From contig JAHDQE010000076.1 of NCBI GenBank assembly GCA_018433975.1, forward strand, positions 1 through 49,873: a stretch of 49,873 bases of DNA, written 5' to 3'. Positions 41,847 through 49,873 of this stretch are shown piece after piece; within the stretch, counting starts at the first letter, position 1; each line of letters starts with the position of its first letter. A model generated the notes under the pieces. It was not told the DNA's origin. It did no database searches and saw nothing but the letters and a program-made list of their open reading frames with translations. Made by a program: the position numbers and the translations under genes. The DNA comes from Ornatilinea sp. Lineage in GTDB: Bacteria > Chloroflexota > Anaerolineae > Anaerolineales > Anaerolineaceae.

Positions 41847-43742
41847 TTAACCGCGAACTATCTTACTTCTAGCGGTCTTTCTTTGATTTCCTGATGCCGA
41901 TTTCGCACTTTCCTCACGATAATCGCCATAATATCCATCATAGCCTTTATAAACATAGTGTTGAGAGTAATGGTGGTAGCCACCATAATAGTATCCTCGA
42001 TTTCGCGGGATACGATTAAAAACGACTCCCAACACCTTTGCATCCACCCGCGTCAATTGTTCTACCGCTGCCTGAATGGAATCCGTGTGTGTTTTTCCTG
42101 GCTGAATCACCAGTATAACCCCATCCACTTTTGAGGCCAACACCGATGCATCAGACACTACAAAAGGAGGGCTGTCTATAATAGAAATTTCTTTTTCCGC
42201 TTTCAAGCTTTCAATAAAACGCAGCATTCTGCCGGAAGCCAGCAGTTCTGACGGATTTGGAGGCAAGCTGCCGCTGGTAATAACAGATAATTTTGTATCC
42301 TTCCAGGGCCGTTCGATTGCCTGTCTTGTCCTTGAATTGAGAAAAACATCAGATAATCCCGCTCGATTCGAAATTCCTAAAAATCGATGAACTTTAGGCC
42401 GGCGCAAATCAGCATCAACAATAACAACGTCCTTTCCATTCTGCGCAAAGACCATCGCCAGGTTAACCGCAATAGTTGTTTTTCCTTCAGATGGGTTAGC
42501 ACTGGCAACCATAATGGTTTTTAAAGGTTGATCCACGCCGGCGAATTCAATATTGGTTCTCAAGGATCTGAAAGCCTCTGTTACCGGAGAACGCGGTTCT
42601 TCGTTCACATAAACAAAACCTTTTCCATTTTTGTCTTGCGACATTTCAGCAATGTATCCAATCACGGGCAAATCAAAAAGTCGGGTTATATCATCAGGGG
42701 TCTTAATAGTATCGTCCAGATACTCAATCAGAAAAACTATTCCCGCCGCAATCATCAGCCCAACTGCACCACCCAAACCAATATTGTTAAGAGGTTGGGG
42801 TCTTATCGGTCGATAGTTGGGCGTCGCTACTTCAACCTGAACAACGTTTGGCGTATTCTGCAATCTTGCCAGACGTATCGATTCATAACTGTTCAGCAAA
42901 TTACCGTAAATTTCCTGGTATAAAGCCAGCGTGCTTTGCAACTGGTTTAATTGATCATTATCTCCCGTTAGATTTGAGCCACCTTTTCCAACCAGATTCA
43001 GGTAAATTGATTGATAGAAGTCAAGTGTAGACTGAAGTTGTTCCAGTCTTAATTGTTTCTCCTGCAACAAACTGGTCTTCTCTGGAGATAAGTTTGTGGT
43101 TGCTTTAGAATCATTTTGAGCTGCCTGTGGAGAAATTTCGGTAATTTCTTTTTGGACTTCCAGAATTTGTGACCCCAGTTTATCAATTTCCGATTGAACT
43201 TCTTCACGCTGGGCCAATAAAGCTTCTTCAGAGATATCTGCAATTTCTCCCTGGACGGTCGTAATTTGTGCTTCCACCTGCGACAATTGAGCTTTCAAGC
43301 TTTCTTCCGAAGTGGTAAACCGGCTGGTTTGCAACTCCTCATTTTGTGATATCAGTTCCTCAACAAGAGTATTACAAATATCGGCTGCCTGATCCGGATC
43401 TACATCTTCTACAGATAATTGAATCAATTGAGTATTACTCACTAATTGGGCACTAATCTGGTCAGATTTTACCGAAAAACCAAGCTTTTCAGAAACGGCA
43501 TCCAAAACAGGTTGTGTTGTAAGAAGCTGAATATAGGTCTGCGCCAACTGTTGGTCGTTCAAGTACGCGAAATCGGTTGAATTTTGTTCTGGTGAACGTG
43601 AAACTAATATTTTTGTGGAAGACTTATAAATTGGGGTTTGATAAGTTGTCCCAATATATCCCCCCGCAGCACCCAACACCAGACCCAAAACCAATAACCA
43701 TGCCCAACGTTTTGCAATTTGCAAATATTGTCGAAGTTCCAT
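41847..43742 (-). CDS. Polysaccharide co-polymerase / bacterial tyrosine kinase (Wzz-Wzc type)
   Basis: A 631-residue fused chain-length regulator and BY-kinase. Two transmembrane helices (about 13-33 and 318-340) enclose a Wzz domain with a long coiled coil (about 120-300). The cytoplasmic kinase has Walker A ASANPSEGKTT, Walker A' VVIVDADLRRP and Walker B SIIDSPP. The C-terminus has a tyrosine cluster, GYYYGGYHHYSQHYVYKGY in part, the expected autophosphorylation site. It controls polymer length and export of exopolysaccharide or capsule. ATG at 43742 is preferred because AAGGAAA lies about 11 bases upstream. Confidence 0.93.
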   Translation of the reverse strand: MELRQYLQIAKRWAWLLVLGLVLGAAGGYIGTTYQTPIYKSSTKILVSRSPEQNSTDFAYLNDQQLAQTYIQLLTTQPVLDAVSEKLGFSVKSDQISAQLVSNTQLIQLSVEDVDPDQAADICNTLVEELISQNEELQTSRFTTSEESLKAQLSQVEAQITTVQGEIADISEEALLAQREEVQSEIDKLGSQILEVQKEITEISPQAAQNDSKATTNLSPEKTSLLQEKQLRLEQLQSTLDFYQSIYLNLVGKGGSNLTGDNDQLNQLQSTLALYQEIYGNLLNSYESIRLARLQNTPNVVQVEVATPNYRPIRPQPLNNIGLGGAVGLMIAAGIVFLIEYLDDTIKTPDDITRLFDLPVIGYIAEMSQDKNGKGFVYVNEEPRSPVTEAFRSLRTNIEFAGVDQPLKTIMVASANPSEGKTTIAVNLAMVFAQNGKDVVIVDADLRRPKVHRFLGISNRAGLSDVFLNSRTRQAIERPWKDTKLSVITSGSLPPNPSELLASGRMLRFIESLKAEKEISIIDSPPFVVSDASVLASKVDGVILVIQPGKTHTDSIQAAVEQLTRVDAKVLGVVFNRIPRNRGYYYGGYHHYSQHYVYKGYDGYYGDYREESAKSASGNQRKTARSKIVRG

Positions 43743-43781
43743 CCCGATCATTTTCCTTTCAATAATTGCCAACAAAAACTA

Positions 43782-44915
43782 TCAAACTAACGCTTCCCTT
43801 AATGCATCTACAACCAGGGTTACATCTTGAACTTGCATACCCGGAAATAACGGCAAAGTTAACTCTCTCCGTGCTACATTTTCGGTCAGTGGCAGATGAT
43901 AATTCAAATCACTCTGTTGATAATACCTAAACAAATGAATTGGTGGATAATGAATACTGGTTTGTATCCCTGATTGCTTCAACTTCTCCATAACCCTCAC
44001 CCGGTCAGAGTTTTCCGGTAAAATTATTGGGAAAATATGGTGAGCAGATTCTCCACGATGATCCAGAAATGGGACAATAACTTCTGGTACCTTCTGCCCC
44101 ATCAATTGTCTGTAATGTTCGGTGAAGGAATGCCTTTTTCGATTATTGCTGGGAAGCTTTTTTAATTGAACAGCCCCCAGTGCAGACCTGATTTCATCAA
44201 TACGATAATTATATCCTAGTTCAACCACATCATAACTCCAGGCATGACCCTGATGACGGTCCCAGGTAAGGGAGGTCATGCCATGCGAGCGTAATAAACG
44301 AACCTTCTCGGCGAGATGATCATTGTTCGTAACAACCATCCCACCTTCTGCCGTGGTCATATTTTTGTTGGAGAAAAAGCTAAAACACCCGACATCTCCC
44401 CAACCACCTAAATGGACTCCGTTCAAAGAAGAACCCAGCGCATGTGCTGCATCTTCAACCACATATAGGTGATAATCACGTGCAATTTCAAGTACCCGTT
44501 CAAGATTACACGCATAACCTCCATAATGCATCACAATGATCGCTTTGGTCCGAGGCGTGATCTGACTCTGAATTGCTTCTGGTGAAATTGTCAAATCATT
44601 TTCACTATTAATATCAGCAAAAACTGGTTCCGCGCCCGTGTAGCGGACCGCATTAGATGTTGCCACAAAAGTCAATGAAGGCACAATCACTTCATCGCCG
44701 GGACCAACACCTAAAGCAGCCAGCGCGAGGTGCAAACCGGCCGTACAATTGGTAACTGCAACGGCATGTTTTATCCCGGTAAACTCGCTAAAATTCTTCT
44801 CAAATTGTTGGGTAATGGCTCCCATTGTCAGCCATTTACTCTTTATGACCTCTTCAACTGCATGCAGTTCTTCTTCGTTGAAGTCTATATCCGCTAAGGG
44901 AATTCGCCAGGCCAT
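43782..44915 (-). CDS. DegT/DnrJ/EryC1/StrS-family sugar aminotransferase
   Basis: About 377 residues, PLP-dependent type I fold. The PLP lysine is K184 (K186 from the first ATG) in FFSNKNMTTAEGG. Other family motifs are TNCTAGLHLALAALGVGPGDE and VEDAAHALGS. It transfers an amino group, usually from glutamate, to a keto sugar nucleotide, as in 4-amino-4,6-dideoxy sugars. It follows a 4,6-dehydratase-like gene and a nucleotidyltransferase, which supply such a substrate. ATG at 44915 has GGGGAGG eight bases upstream; another ATG at 44921 overlaps the previous stop. Confidence 0.92.
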   Translation of the reverse strand: MAWRIPLADIDFNEEELHAVEEVIKSKWLTMGAITQQFEKNFSEFTGIKHAVAVTNCTAGLHLALAALGVGPGDEVIVPSLTFVATSNAVRYTGAEPVFADINSENDLTISPEAIQSQITPRTKAIIVMHYGGYACNLERVLEIARDYHLYVVEDAAHALGSSLNGVHLGGWGDVGCFSFFSNKNMTTAEGGMVVTNNDHLAEKVRLLRSHGMTSLTWDRHQGHAWSYDVVELGYNYRIDEIRSALGAVQLKKLPSNNRKRHSFTEHYRQLMGQKVPEVIVPFLDHRGESAHHIFPIILPENSDRVRVMEKLKQSGIQTSIHYPPIHLFRYYQQSDLNYHLPLTENVARRELTLPLFPGMQVQDVTLVVDALREALV

Positions 44916-44917
44916 AG

Positions 44918-45628
44918 TCATTCCTCCCCAAGAAATTGTGACTGCATATTTCCGAAATCCTGCTGGGCTTGTTGATAATCATCCGGGTTCCCCAGGTCTT
45001 GCCAATAACCACCAAATTCATAACCACAAACCTTCTCACCGGCTGCCAGCAATTTTTTAACCAGATCAGGAAAGTCCAAATATTGATTTTCGGGAATATA
45101 TTTCAAAATTGCAGGCTCAAACACATAAATGCCCATGCTGACCATATAATTAATGGTCGGCTTCTCATCATATCCCATGATTTCATGACCACCGTTGCAT
45201 TGGATAACCCCCAGATTGATCTTTATCTTGCGATGGTGCATAGCAATTGTTGCAATCCCACCCTGTTTGCGATGGAATTGAATCAGTTCCTTGAGATCCA
45301 ACGTGGTTAACACATCACCATTTGAAACAATAAAGGTATCCTCAAGACCATCCACCTGAGCCAAAGGGCCTGCGGTTCCCAAAGGAACATTCTCAAAACT
45401 ATAACGAATCTTGAGTCCCCACTGGTTTCCATCTTTAAAAAACGCCTCTAATAATCCTGCCAGATGCCCCACCGTCAGAATTGCTTCATCCACTCCTGCA
45501 GTCTTCATCTGCCGAAGAAGGACTTCCAGAATCGGCATATCCCCAATCGGCATTAATGGTTTGGGGAGGATATTTGTATAGGGTGCTAAGCGTGTACCTT
45601 TTCCACCTGCCAGGATCACTGCTTTCAT
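44918..45628 (-). CDS. Sugar-phosphate nucleotidyltransferase
   Basis: A 236-residue nucleotidyltransferase. The signature LAGGKGTRLAPYTNILPKPL starts at residue 7, and the metal-binding aspartate lies in VSNGDVL. It activates a sugar 1-phosphate as an NDP-sugar; RfbA-like, GDP-mannose-type and MurNAc-1-P uridylyltransferases share this form, so the base and sugar are open. The short length means there is no extra C-terminal acyltransferase domain. It sits 18 bases after the epimerase-family gene and overlaps the aminotransferase start. Confidence 0.9.
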   Translation of the reverse strand: MKAVILAGGKGTRLAPYTNILPKPLMPIGDMPILEVLLRQMKTAGVDEAILTVGHLAGLLEAFFKDGNQWGLKIRYSFENVPLGTAGPLAQVDGLEDTFIVSNGDVLTTLDLKELIQFHRKQGGIATIAMHHRKIKINLGVIQCNGGHEIMGYDEKPTINYMVSMGIYVFEPAILKYIPENQYLDFPDLVKKLLAAGEKVCGYEFGGYWQDLGNPDDYQQAQQDFGNMQSQFLGEE

Positions 45629-45646
45629 TTCTCTTTACCTATCCGC

Positions 45647-46642
45647 CTAAAATGCATACCTGTCGGGATCAAACAAATTCAAATGTTTCTCAACCCATGC
45701 AATTGTTTTACGAAGACCTTCTTCCAGAGATACTTCAGGATGCCAGTCAGTTTTTTCTCTAGCAAGCGAATTATCCGAGAGCAGCCGCAGCACCTCTGAT
45801 TTCTCCGGTCGGATGCGTTTTTGATCCACCTCGATGGTTATCGGACGGTTGACAATCTTAATCACCAAATCCGCAAGCTGTCCAATAGTGACCTCTACCC
45901 CGGTCCCAAGATTGAAAACTTCTCCAATAACCCCTTCTGCCTCAGCCACCCGCATGAACCCGGCCACCGTGTCACCCACATAAGTAAAATCACGTTTTGC
46001 CTCAAGATTCCCCAAATGGATCACATCTCGGGTCAAAGCCTGGGAAATGATCGTCGGAATCACCGCTCGGGAAGATTGCCGTGGGCCAAAGGTGTTGAAC
46101 GGGCGCACCGTCACCACCGGTAGAGAATACGCACAATAAAAACTTTCTGCCAGCTTATCCGCGCCAATCTTACTGGCAGCATAAGGAGACTGCCCTTGCA
46201 AAGGATGGGACTCTGTTATAGGAACTGTTATCGCAGTCCCATAAACTTCACTTGTTGAAGTATGAACCACTTTTTCAATGTTATGCGTTCTACAAGCCAT
46301 TAACACATTCAAAGTGCCATTCACATTGGTCTCCACGACTTCAACCGGATGAAAGTAAGAATAAGGGATTGAGATCAAAGCTCCTAAATGGAATACTACT
46401 TCCATTCCTTTGACGGCCTTATCCACCGCATCATAATCCCTCAGATCTCCCGCAACAATTTCTAAATGAGAAGGATCTTTTATCTCACTTAAAAACCCTG
46501 CGTCACTCCGTGAAGTGTAGCGGATGAATGCGCGCACATTCGCACCTGCTTCCAACAGATGTTCCACCAGATGGCTGGGAATAAAGCCTCCGCCACCGGT
46601 AACCAGCACTTGCTTTCCCGCCCAAGAATAAGCTTGCGTCAA
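45647..46642 (-). CDS. NAD-dependent epimerase/dehydratase, sugar-nucleotide 4,6-dehydratase type
   Basis: A 331-residue extended SDR. The cofactor motif TGGGGFIPSH (15-24) has proline where GFIGS is usual. The catalytic pair is Y154 and K158 in YAASK. TSTSEVYGTA (128-137) carries E132, the acidic residue used by 4,6-dehydratases. SPYAASKIGADKLAESF and VRPFNTFGPRQSSRAVIPTI resemble LegB-type enzymes that act on UDP-GlcNAc. It would provide the 4-keto-6-deoxy sugar for the aminotransferase downstream. Confidence 0.88.
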   Translation of the reverse strand: MTQAYSWAGKQVLVTGGGGFIPSHLVEHLLEAGANVRAFIRYTSRSDAGFLSEIKDPSHLEIVAGDLRDYDAVDKAVKGMEVVFHLGALISIPYSYFHPVEVVETNVNGTLNVLMACRTHNIEKVVHTSTSEVYGTAITVPITESHPLQGQSPYAASKIGADKLAESFYCAYSLPVVTVRPFNTFGPRQSSRAVIPTIISQALTRDVIHLGNLEAKRDFTYVGDTVAGFMRVAEAEGVIGEVFNLGTGVEVTIGQLADLVIKIVNRPITIEVDQKRIRPEKSEVLRLLSDNSLAREKTDWHPEVSLEEGLRKTIAWVEKHLNLFDPDRYAF

Positions 46643-46667
46643 TAAAATATCCCTCTAAAACTGGTTT

Positions 46668-48323
46668 TTAACCTTGAATACTCTGTCGAAATGCAGCCAA
46701 GCGCTCCCGTGCTGCTTCAACCTGGTTCTTTTCAAGCAGCACCTGAAGTTCGTTCAAGAACAGGTCCATTTTTCCATTATGTTCCGATAGATAGAAATCT
46801 GAATCCGGCTTTGGCACAATTTTCATTTCTTTCTTCAATATCTCCAGAATATCCGGGAGCAAAACGATCCTGGCCGGCGTACTTTGACAGATGGACAGAA
46901 TTCTTTCCCGTTGCTGAAAATTGATATTATCAATAGTGAAGAAGATCAACCCGATATCCCGCTCTGCCACCAGACGAGGAATATCTGAAGTTGTTCCTAG
47001 CAAGGGATGCCCGTCGATTCGCATGCCCTGCTTTCTCGGGTCATCATCCACCATCCCCACCACAGAAATCGCACGTCCAAAGTCTGTATATCCAAATAGC
47101 CAGGAAGCCAGCGCACTATTTTGCCCCGCACCAACAACCAGAACCCGCTCCCCCACACCTCTAACACCGCCGCGAAAACGCAACCAGCGAGACGCAATCC
47201 CGGTAATCAACCGCTCCCGATATCGGATCAGCACAAATCCCATAAACGATAATATGCCGGACATCACCACCATACTCACCGGAAGCGGTGGAAACCACGG
47301 ATTGATCAGGTTTAAGTAAATCACTGCCAGAGTAACGAGGGAAGTGAATATTCCCAGAGTGAAAGCTTCCGCTGCAGGCGCCCTGGACCACTCCACTTTA
47401 TTCAAGCCAAAAATCCAATTCACGATACTGAATGTCCAGCTGATACAGATCGCGATGAGAATGGAATAACTCACGCCGACATCCAACGGTCCGCTCAAAC
47501 GCCAGATTATTCCTGAGATACTGATTGCAACCATTGAAATAAAACTATCAATAAAAAGCCAGGAGATATATCGGACTGTTAATCGCGAAACCGGCCCCCA
47601 ATAAAGTTGGTGCTCCGGGACAGCGAGCTCGCGCATCGTAGGCAGCAGAGCTATTGCTGTCCAAAAAATCACATCCAGATCATTCACAATATTCCGGTCT
47701 TGAACATACAAGGTATCTAAACGCAGTTTCGAGGGCAAAATGTTTTTAAGATATTCCTGCATCAGGTTTGTCGAAGTGAGCAAGGACTCTTCGTACCGGT
47801 ATACAATCGTTGCAGGGGAAGTAATCCCAGGGCGAACGGAAAGCAGTATTTTCTTTTCTTCTTCAGGCCATTTTTTTACAAATTCCGGGTCTTCGGGACG
47901 AGGGCCAACTAGGCTCATTTCGCCCACCAGTACATTCCAGAGCTGGGGGAGTTCATTGGCTTTGTTATCGCGCAATTTTTTACCCAATGGCGTGATTCTG
48001 GGGTCATCCTGGGCAGTAACTTTCGAGCCGTTATGACTCTTCTCATCATCATACATCGTGCGGAATTTGAGGATTCCGAACTCCTTGCCCCCACGCCCCA
48101 CGCGCTGACCCCGATAAAAAACCGGCCCCGGGGAATCACGTTTAATAGCAAATGCGATCCACAAAAACGTTGGAGAAAGGATTATCAGCCCCAGACTCGC
48201 AGCAATAATATCCAATAATCGGCGGAGAATCGCATCTACCCGAGATAGAAAAGAAGATTTTTTTAATGTGTTCAACCTGGAGTTAATGGGTTTCATTCCA
48301 CCATACACACTATCTTTTATCAT
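46668..48323 (-). CDS. Sugar transferase with reversed domain order (transferase domain first, membrane and nucleotide-binding domains last)
   Basis: A 551-residue protein. A bacterial sugar transferase domain comes first (about 30-230): hydrophobic re-entrant segment 36-60, FYRGQRVGRGGKEFGILKFR, NELPQLWNVLVGEMSLVGPR and VRPGITSPATI. Then come about four transmembrane segments (250-370), a Rossmann-like nucleotide-binding domain starting GERVLVVGAGQNS (391-403), and a short helical tail. WbaP-type enzymes have the opposite order. The catalytic Asp-Glu pair of PglC-like enzymes reads Asn123-Glu124. It should load the first phospho-sugar on undecaprenyl phosphate. Starts at 48323 or 48296 are possible. 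Confidence 0.85.
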   Translation of the reverse strand: MIKDSVYGGMKPINSRLNTLKKSSFLSRVDAILRRLLDIIAASLGLIILSPTFLWIAFAIKRDSPGPVFYRGQRVGRGGKEFGILKFRTMYDDEKSHNGSKVTAQDDPRITPLGKKLRDNKANELPQLWNVLVGEMSLVGPRPEDPEFVKKWPEEEKKILLSVRPGITSPATIVYRYEESLLTSTNLMQEYLKNILPSKLRLDTLYVQDRNIVNDLDVIFWTAIALLPTMRELAVPEHQLYWGPVSRLTVRYISWLFIDSFISMVAISISGIIWRLSGPLDVGVSYSILIAICISWTFSIVNWIFGLNKVEWSRAPAAEAFTLGIFTSLVTLAVIYLNLINPWFPPLPVSMVVMSGILSFMGFVLIRYRERLITGIASRWLRFRGGVRGVGERVLVVGAGQNSALASWLFGYTDFGRAISVVGMVDDDPRKQGMRIDGHPLLGTTSDIPRLVAERDIGLIFFTIDNINFQQRERILSICQSTPARIVLLPDILEILKKEMKIVPKPDSDFYLSEHNGKMDLFLNELQVLLEKNQVEAARERLAAFRQSIQG

Positions 48324-48574
48324 TCCTTCACCAAACGTTCAAAAAATTTTTTCAATAAGCACTCAAAATCCGGAAGTCATCAAATTTTCGGGAAAGGAAA
48401 ACTAAATTCATTTTTATAGAAATTAAAGCCCTCAACCAGAAAGCATCTTTCTGGTAACAGTCATTAATCACTTTGTACCCTTTAATTTAAATCGAATGTT
48501 TAAACCATTATAGATCATTTCTATTTATTCAATCCATATTCTTGTAAATCACACAATCCATTTGTTTGAAAAAA
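48324..48574. other. Intergenic region with a 9-bp hairpin
   Basis: AT-rich, no gene seen. ACCAGAAAG (48435-48443) and CTTTCTGGT (48447-48455) form a perfect stem with a three-base loop. It may end transcription of the methyltransferase gene, although only a short T-rich stretch follows on the minus strand. No clear promoter was recognised. Confidence 0.45.
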
Positions 48575-49279
48575 TTACCTAATTGGTTTGTGTATTATAA
48601 CCAAATAATGAGAGTTAAGCATTTTTATCCTTTGCAATAGATGTGCCAAACTCCAGGAAATGTGTACAATTCTCCGGGCTATAGGCGGCGCTAAAGTAAT
48701 CTTGTAAAAATCATATTTACAGTCAGGAAATAACGCTTTGATCTCTCCTGATCGGATTCCCTTTGTCTGCTTATTTGAAGGATTAAGCCAGAAGTCGTAC
48801 CAGATGATTTTCCCATTCGGTTTAAGGACGCGCAGCATCTCTTCAGCCATATTGCATTTCACCTGTTCATCCAGTATAGAAGAGAAGGCAGTATATTGAA
48901 AAATAATGTCAAAGGACTGATTGGAATAAGGTAACGCCTCTCCATTTGCATTGACCAAAGGAAGATCCGGTAAAACCTGATGAGCCTCCTGCAATCGGTC
49001 TAACAACAAATCGACCCCATGCAAATCTTTACCCAGGACGCCGTATCGCAGATATTCTTTTAAAGCTCCCCCTCTGCCACACCCAACCTCCAAAACGCTC
49101 TGCCCGCTAAGCGAAGATAAGCCGTACTCCCTGAGACAAGCCAACAGCTTTCGCTCCCTATCCTGAAGCATGAAAAGCTGTGCCGGATTAAAAATGGAAT
49201 ATAATTCGGCGTCATCGGTACGCTGTTTACGACTTGCATATTCTTTTCTTAACCGCTGGATATCCCTGGATTCAGACAT
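48575..49279 (-). CDS. SAM-dependent methyltransferase (class I, type 11)
   Basis: A 234-residue methyltransferase. Motif I is SVLEVGCGRGGALKEYL at about 61-77. An acidic loop (HGVDLLLDRL) and the post-I region LPYSNQSFDIIFQYTAFSS follow. The C-terminal end is basic and hydrophobic, possibly membrane-associated. Placed after a glycosyltransferase in a surface-polymer cluster, it may methylate a glycan or lipid carrier. ATG at 49279 lies in the end of the glycosyltransferase gene with GAGGAGG upstream; a longer frame to 49333 has no supporting homology. Confidence 0.85.
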   Translation of the reverse strand: MSESRDIQRLRKEYASRKQRTDDAELYSIFNPAQLFMLQDRERKLLACLREYGLSSLSGQSVLEVGCGRGGALKEYLRYGVLGKDLHGVDLLLDRLQEAHQVLPDLPLVNANGEALPYSNQSFDIIFQYTAFSSILDEQVKCNMAEEMLRVLKPNGKIIWYDFWLNPSNKQTKGIRSGEIKALFPDCKYDFYKITLAPPIARRIVHISWSLAHLLQRIKMLNSHYLVIIHKPIR

Positions 49280-49873
49280 TTCCCTCCTCAAAGACAGGGA
49301 CTTTTCCCTGTCTATCACTCCAGCGATGGACAAATTTCACCAAGCCAACCAAAAAGCCCAATCCATAACTCAAATGAAGAATTGCATAAACCAGCGGCAA
49401 CAATAGAAAATGCTTCCACCCATTTTTTGAAGCGGTGATCCCCGAGGCAGCCAGATTCGCAAGCAGATAAGTCCCTGCTACCGTCAACAATGTGATCCAC
49501 CCCCAGGAAAATATCATTGAGAATAACACCGACCCAATCAAGGCCGCCACAAAGGCTGGCGGGACAAACTGCCGCAGACGCATTTGAAGGGAATGTTTCT
49601 GCAGGACGCGCACCTTCCAATAACCGTATTGGAAGTACTGTTTCCACAACGCTTTGGGGGTACTACGGACCGCATATTTAGACTTAATATTCGGACTTAA
49701 TAAAATCCTTCCACCCTGTTCCCGTAATCGATAGTTGAATTCATCATCCTGATCGCGCACCAGTTCTTCATCGAACAGCCCGATCTCCTCAAACACACGT
49801 CGGGGCCAGGCACCCATATAGACCGTATCCACCCATTCCTCTTTTTCCGAATAGTGGAACCTTGCACCGCCAA
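49272..49873 (-). CDS. Glycosyltransferase family 2, C-terminal part (continues beyond window)
   Basis: The visible part is the last 199 codons of a larger protein, and the frame stays open to the window edge. The catalytic-domain end is visible as VDTVYMGAWPRRVFEEIGLF and DEELVRDQDDEFNYRLREQG. The motif QDDEF and the ED-like acidic group are typical of membrane GT2 enzymes of the succinoglycan/ExoA type. After about 70 residues come three hydrophobic segments and a short basic tail. It adds a sugar from a nucleotide donor to a lipid-linked chain. The stop overlaps the methyltransferase start by eight bases. Confidence 0.88.
   Translation of the reverse strand, partial: GGARFHYSEKEEWVDTVYMGAWPRRVFEEIGLFDEELVRDQDDEFNYRLREQGGRILLSPNIKSKYAVRSTPKALWKQYFQYGYWKVRVLQKHSLQMRLRQFVPPAFVAALIGSVLFSMIFSWGWITLLTVAGTYLLANLAASGITASKNGWKHFLLLPLVYAILHLSYGLGFLVGLVKFVHRWSDRQGKVPVFEEGNV

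Noticed and set aside
48324..48574. JUMPstart/ops-type element of polysaccharide operons
   Set aside because: No GGCGGTAG-like core is present on either strand; only a simple hairpin is seen.
1..49873. CRISPR arrays, tRNA or rRNA genes
   Set aside because: No regularly spaced repeats and no cloverleaf-like or rRNA-like stretch were noticed in the intergenic regions; a tRNAscan and CRISPR search would confirm.

Overview
The window looks like a chromosomal segment from a bacterium of the phylum Chloroflexota, most likely class Anaerolineae. This is inferred from the gene order nusA-ylxR-infB-rbfA-nrnA-truB-ribF, a double-length ThyX, Thr/Pro-rich LysM and LCP surface proteins, and mid-range base composition; no marker search was possible.

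Layout. (1) 1-150: the end of an IS1182-like insertion sequence, cut by the window edge. (2) 245-10665, minus strand: a tight nine-gene catabolic operon. In transcription order it encodes an SDR, KDG kinase, KDPG aldolase, an OYE-type oxidoreductase, a CoA-transferase, an enoyl-CoA hydratase-like protein, a FAH-family protein, a zinc alcohol dehydrogenase and a fumarate-reductase-like flavoprotein. An alpha/beta hydrolase and an IclR regulator lie upstream. (3) 12832-24958, plus strand: a GntR regulator with a strong promoter and a perfect palindrome over it. It is followed by the FAD and 2Fe-2S subunits of a molybdenum hydroxylase, an SCP2-like/TudS-like fusion, a cyclase-family hydrolase, a DRE-TIM acyl-CoA condensing enzyme, the large molybdenum subunit and a complete Liv-type ABC importer. 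(4) 25134-29852: a GH13 glucosidase, then modB and modA for molybdate uptake, split by a convergent PadR gene and carrying matching promoter-region elements. (5) 30084-39358: housekeeping translation and RNA genes, with structured leaders before nusA and infB. (6) 39466-49873, minus strand: cell-surface genes. These are an LCP protein, a LysM protein, a Wzc-like tyrosine kinase, sugar-nucleotide enzymes, a sugar transferase with swapped domain order, a methyltransferase and a partial glycosyltransferase.

How it fits together. The two divergent catabolic operons, the Liv importer and the molybdate genes form a plausible unit: import of an organic acid or heterocycle, hydroxylation by a molybdenum enzyme, ring opening or desulfuration, and processing of CoA-bound and keto-deoxy-sugar-acid intermediates. 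The substrate cannot be read from sequence. I found no tRNA, rRNA or CRISPR array. The best candidate for an undescribed system is the molybdenum hydroxylase / TudS-like / cyclase / DRE-TIM operon. The permuted sugar transferase, the split-motif double ThyX, the paired mod-gene elements and the infB leader RNA are separate points of interest.
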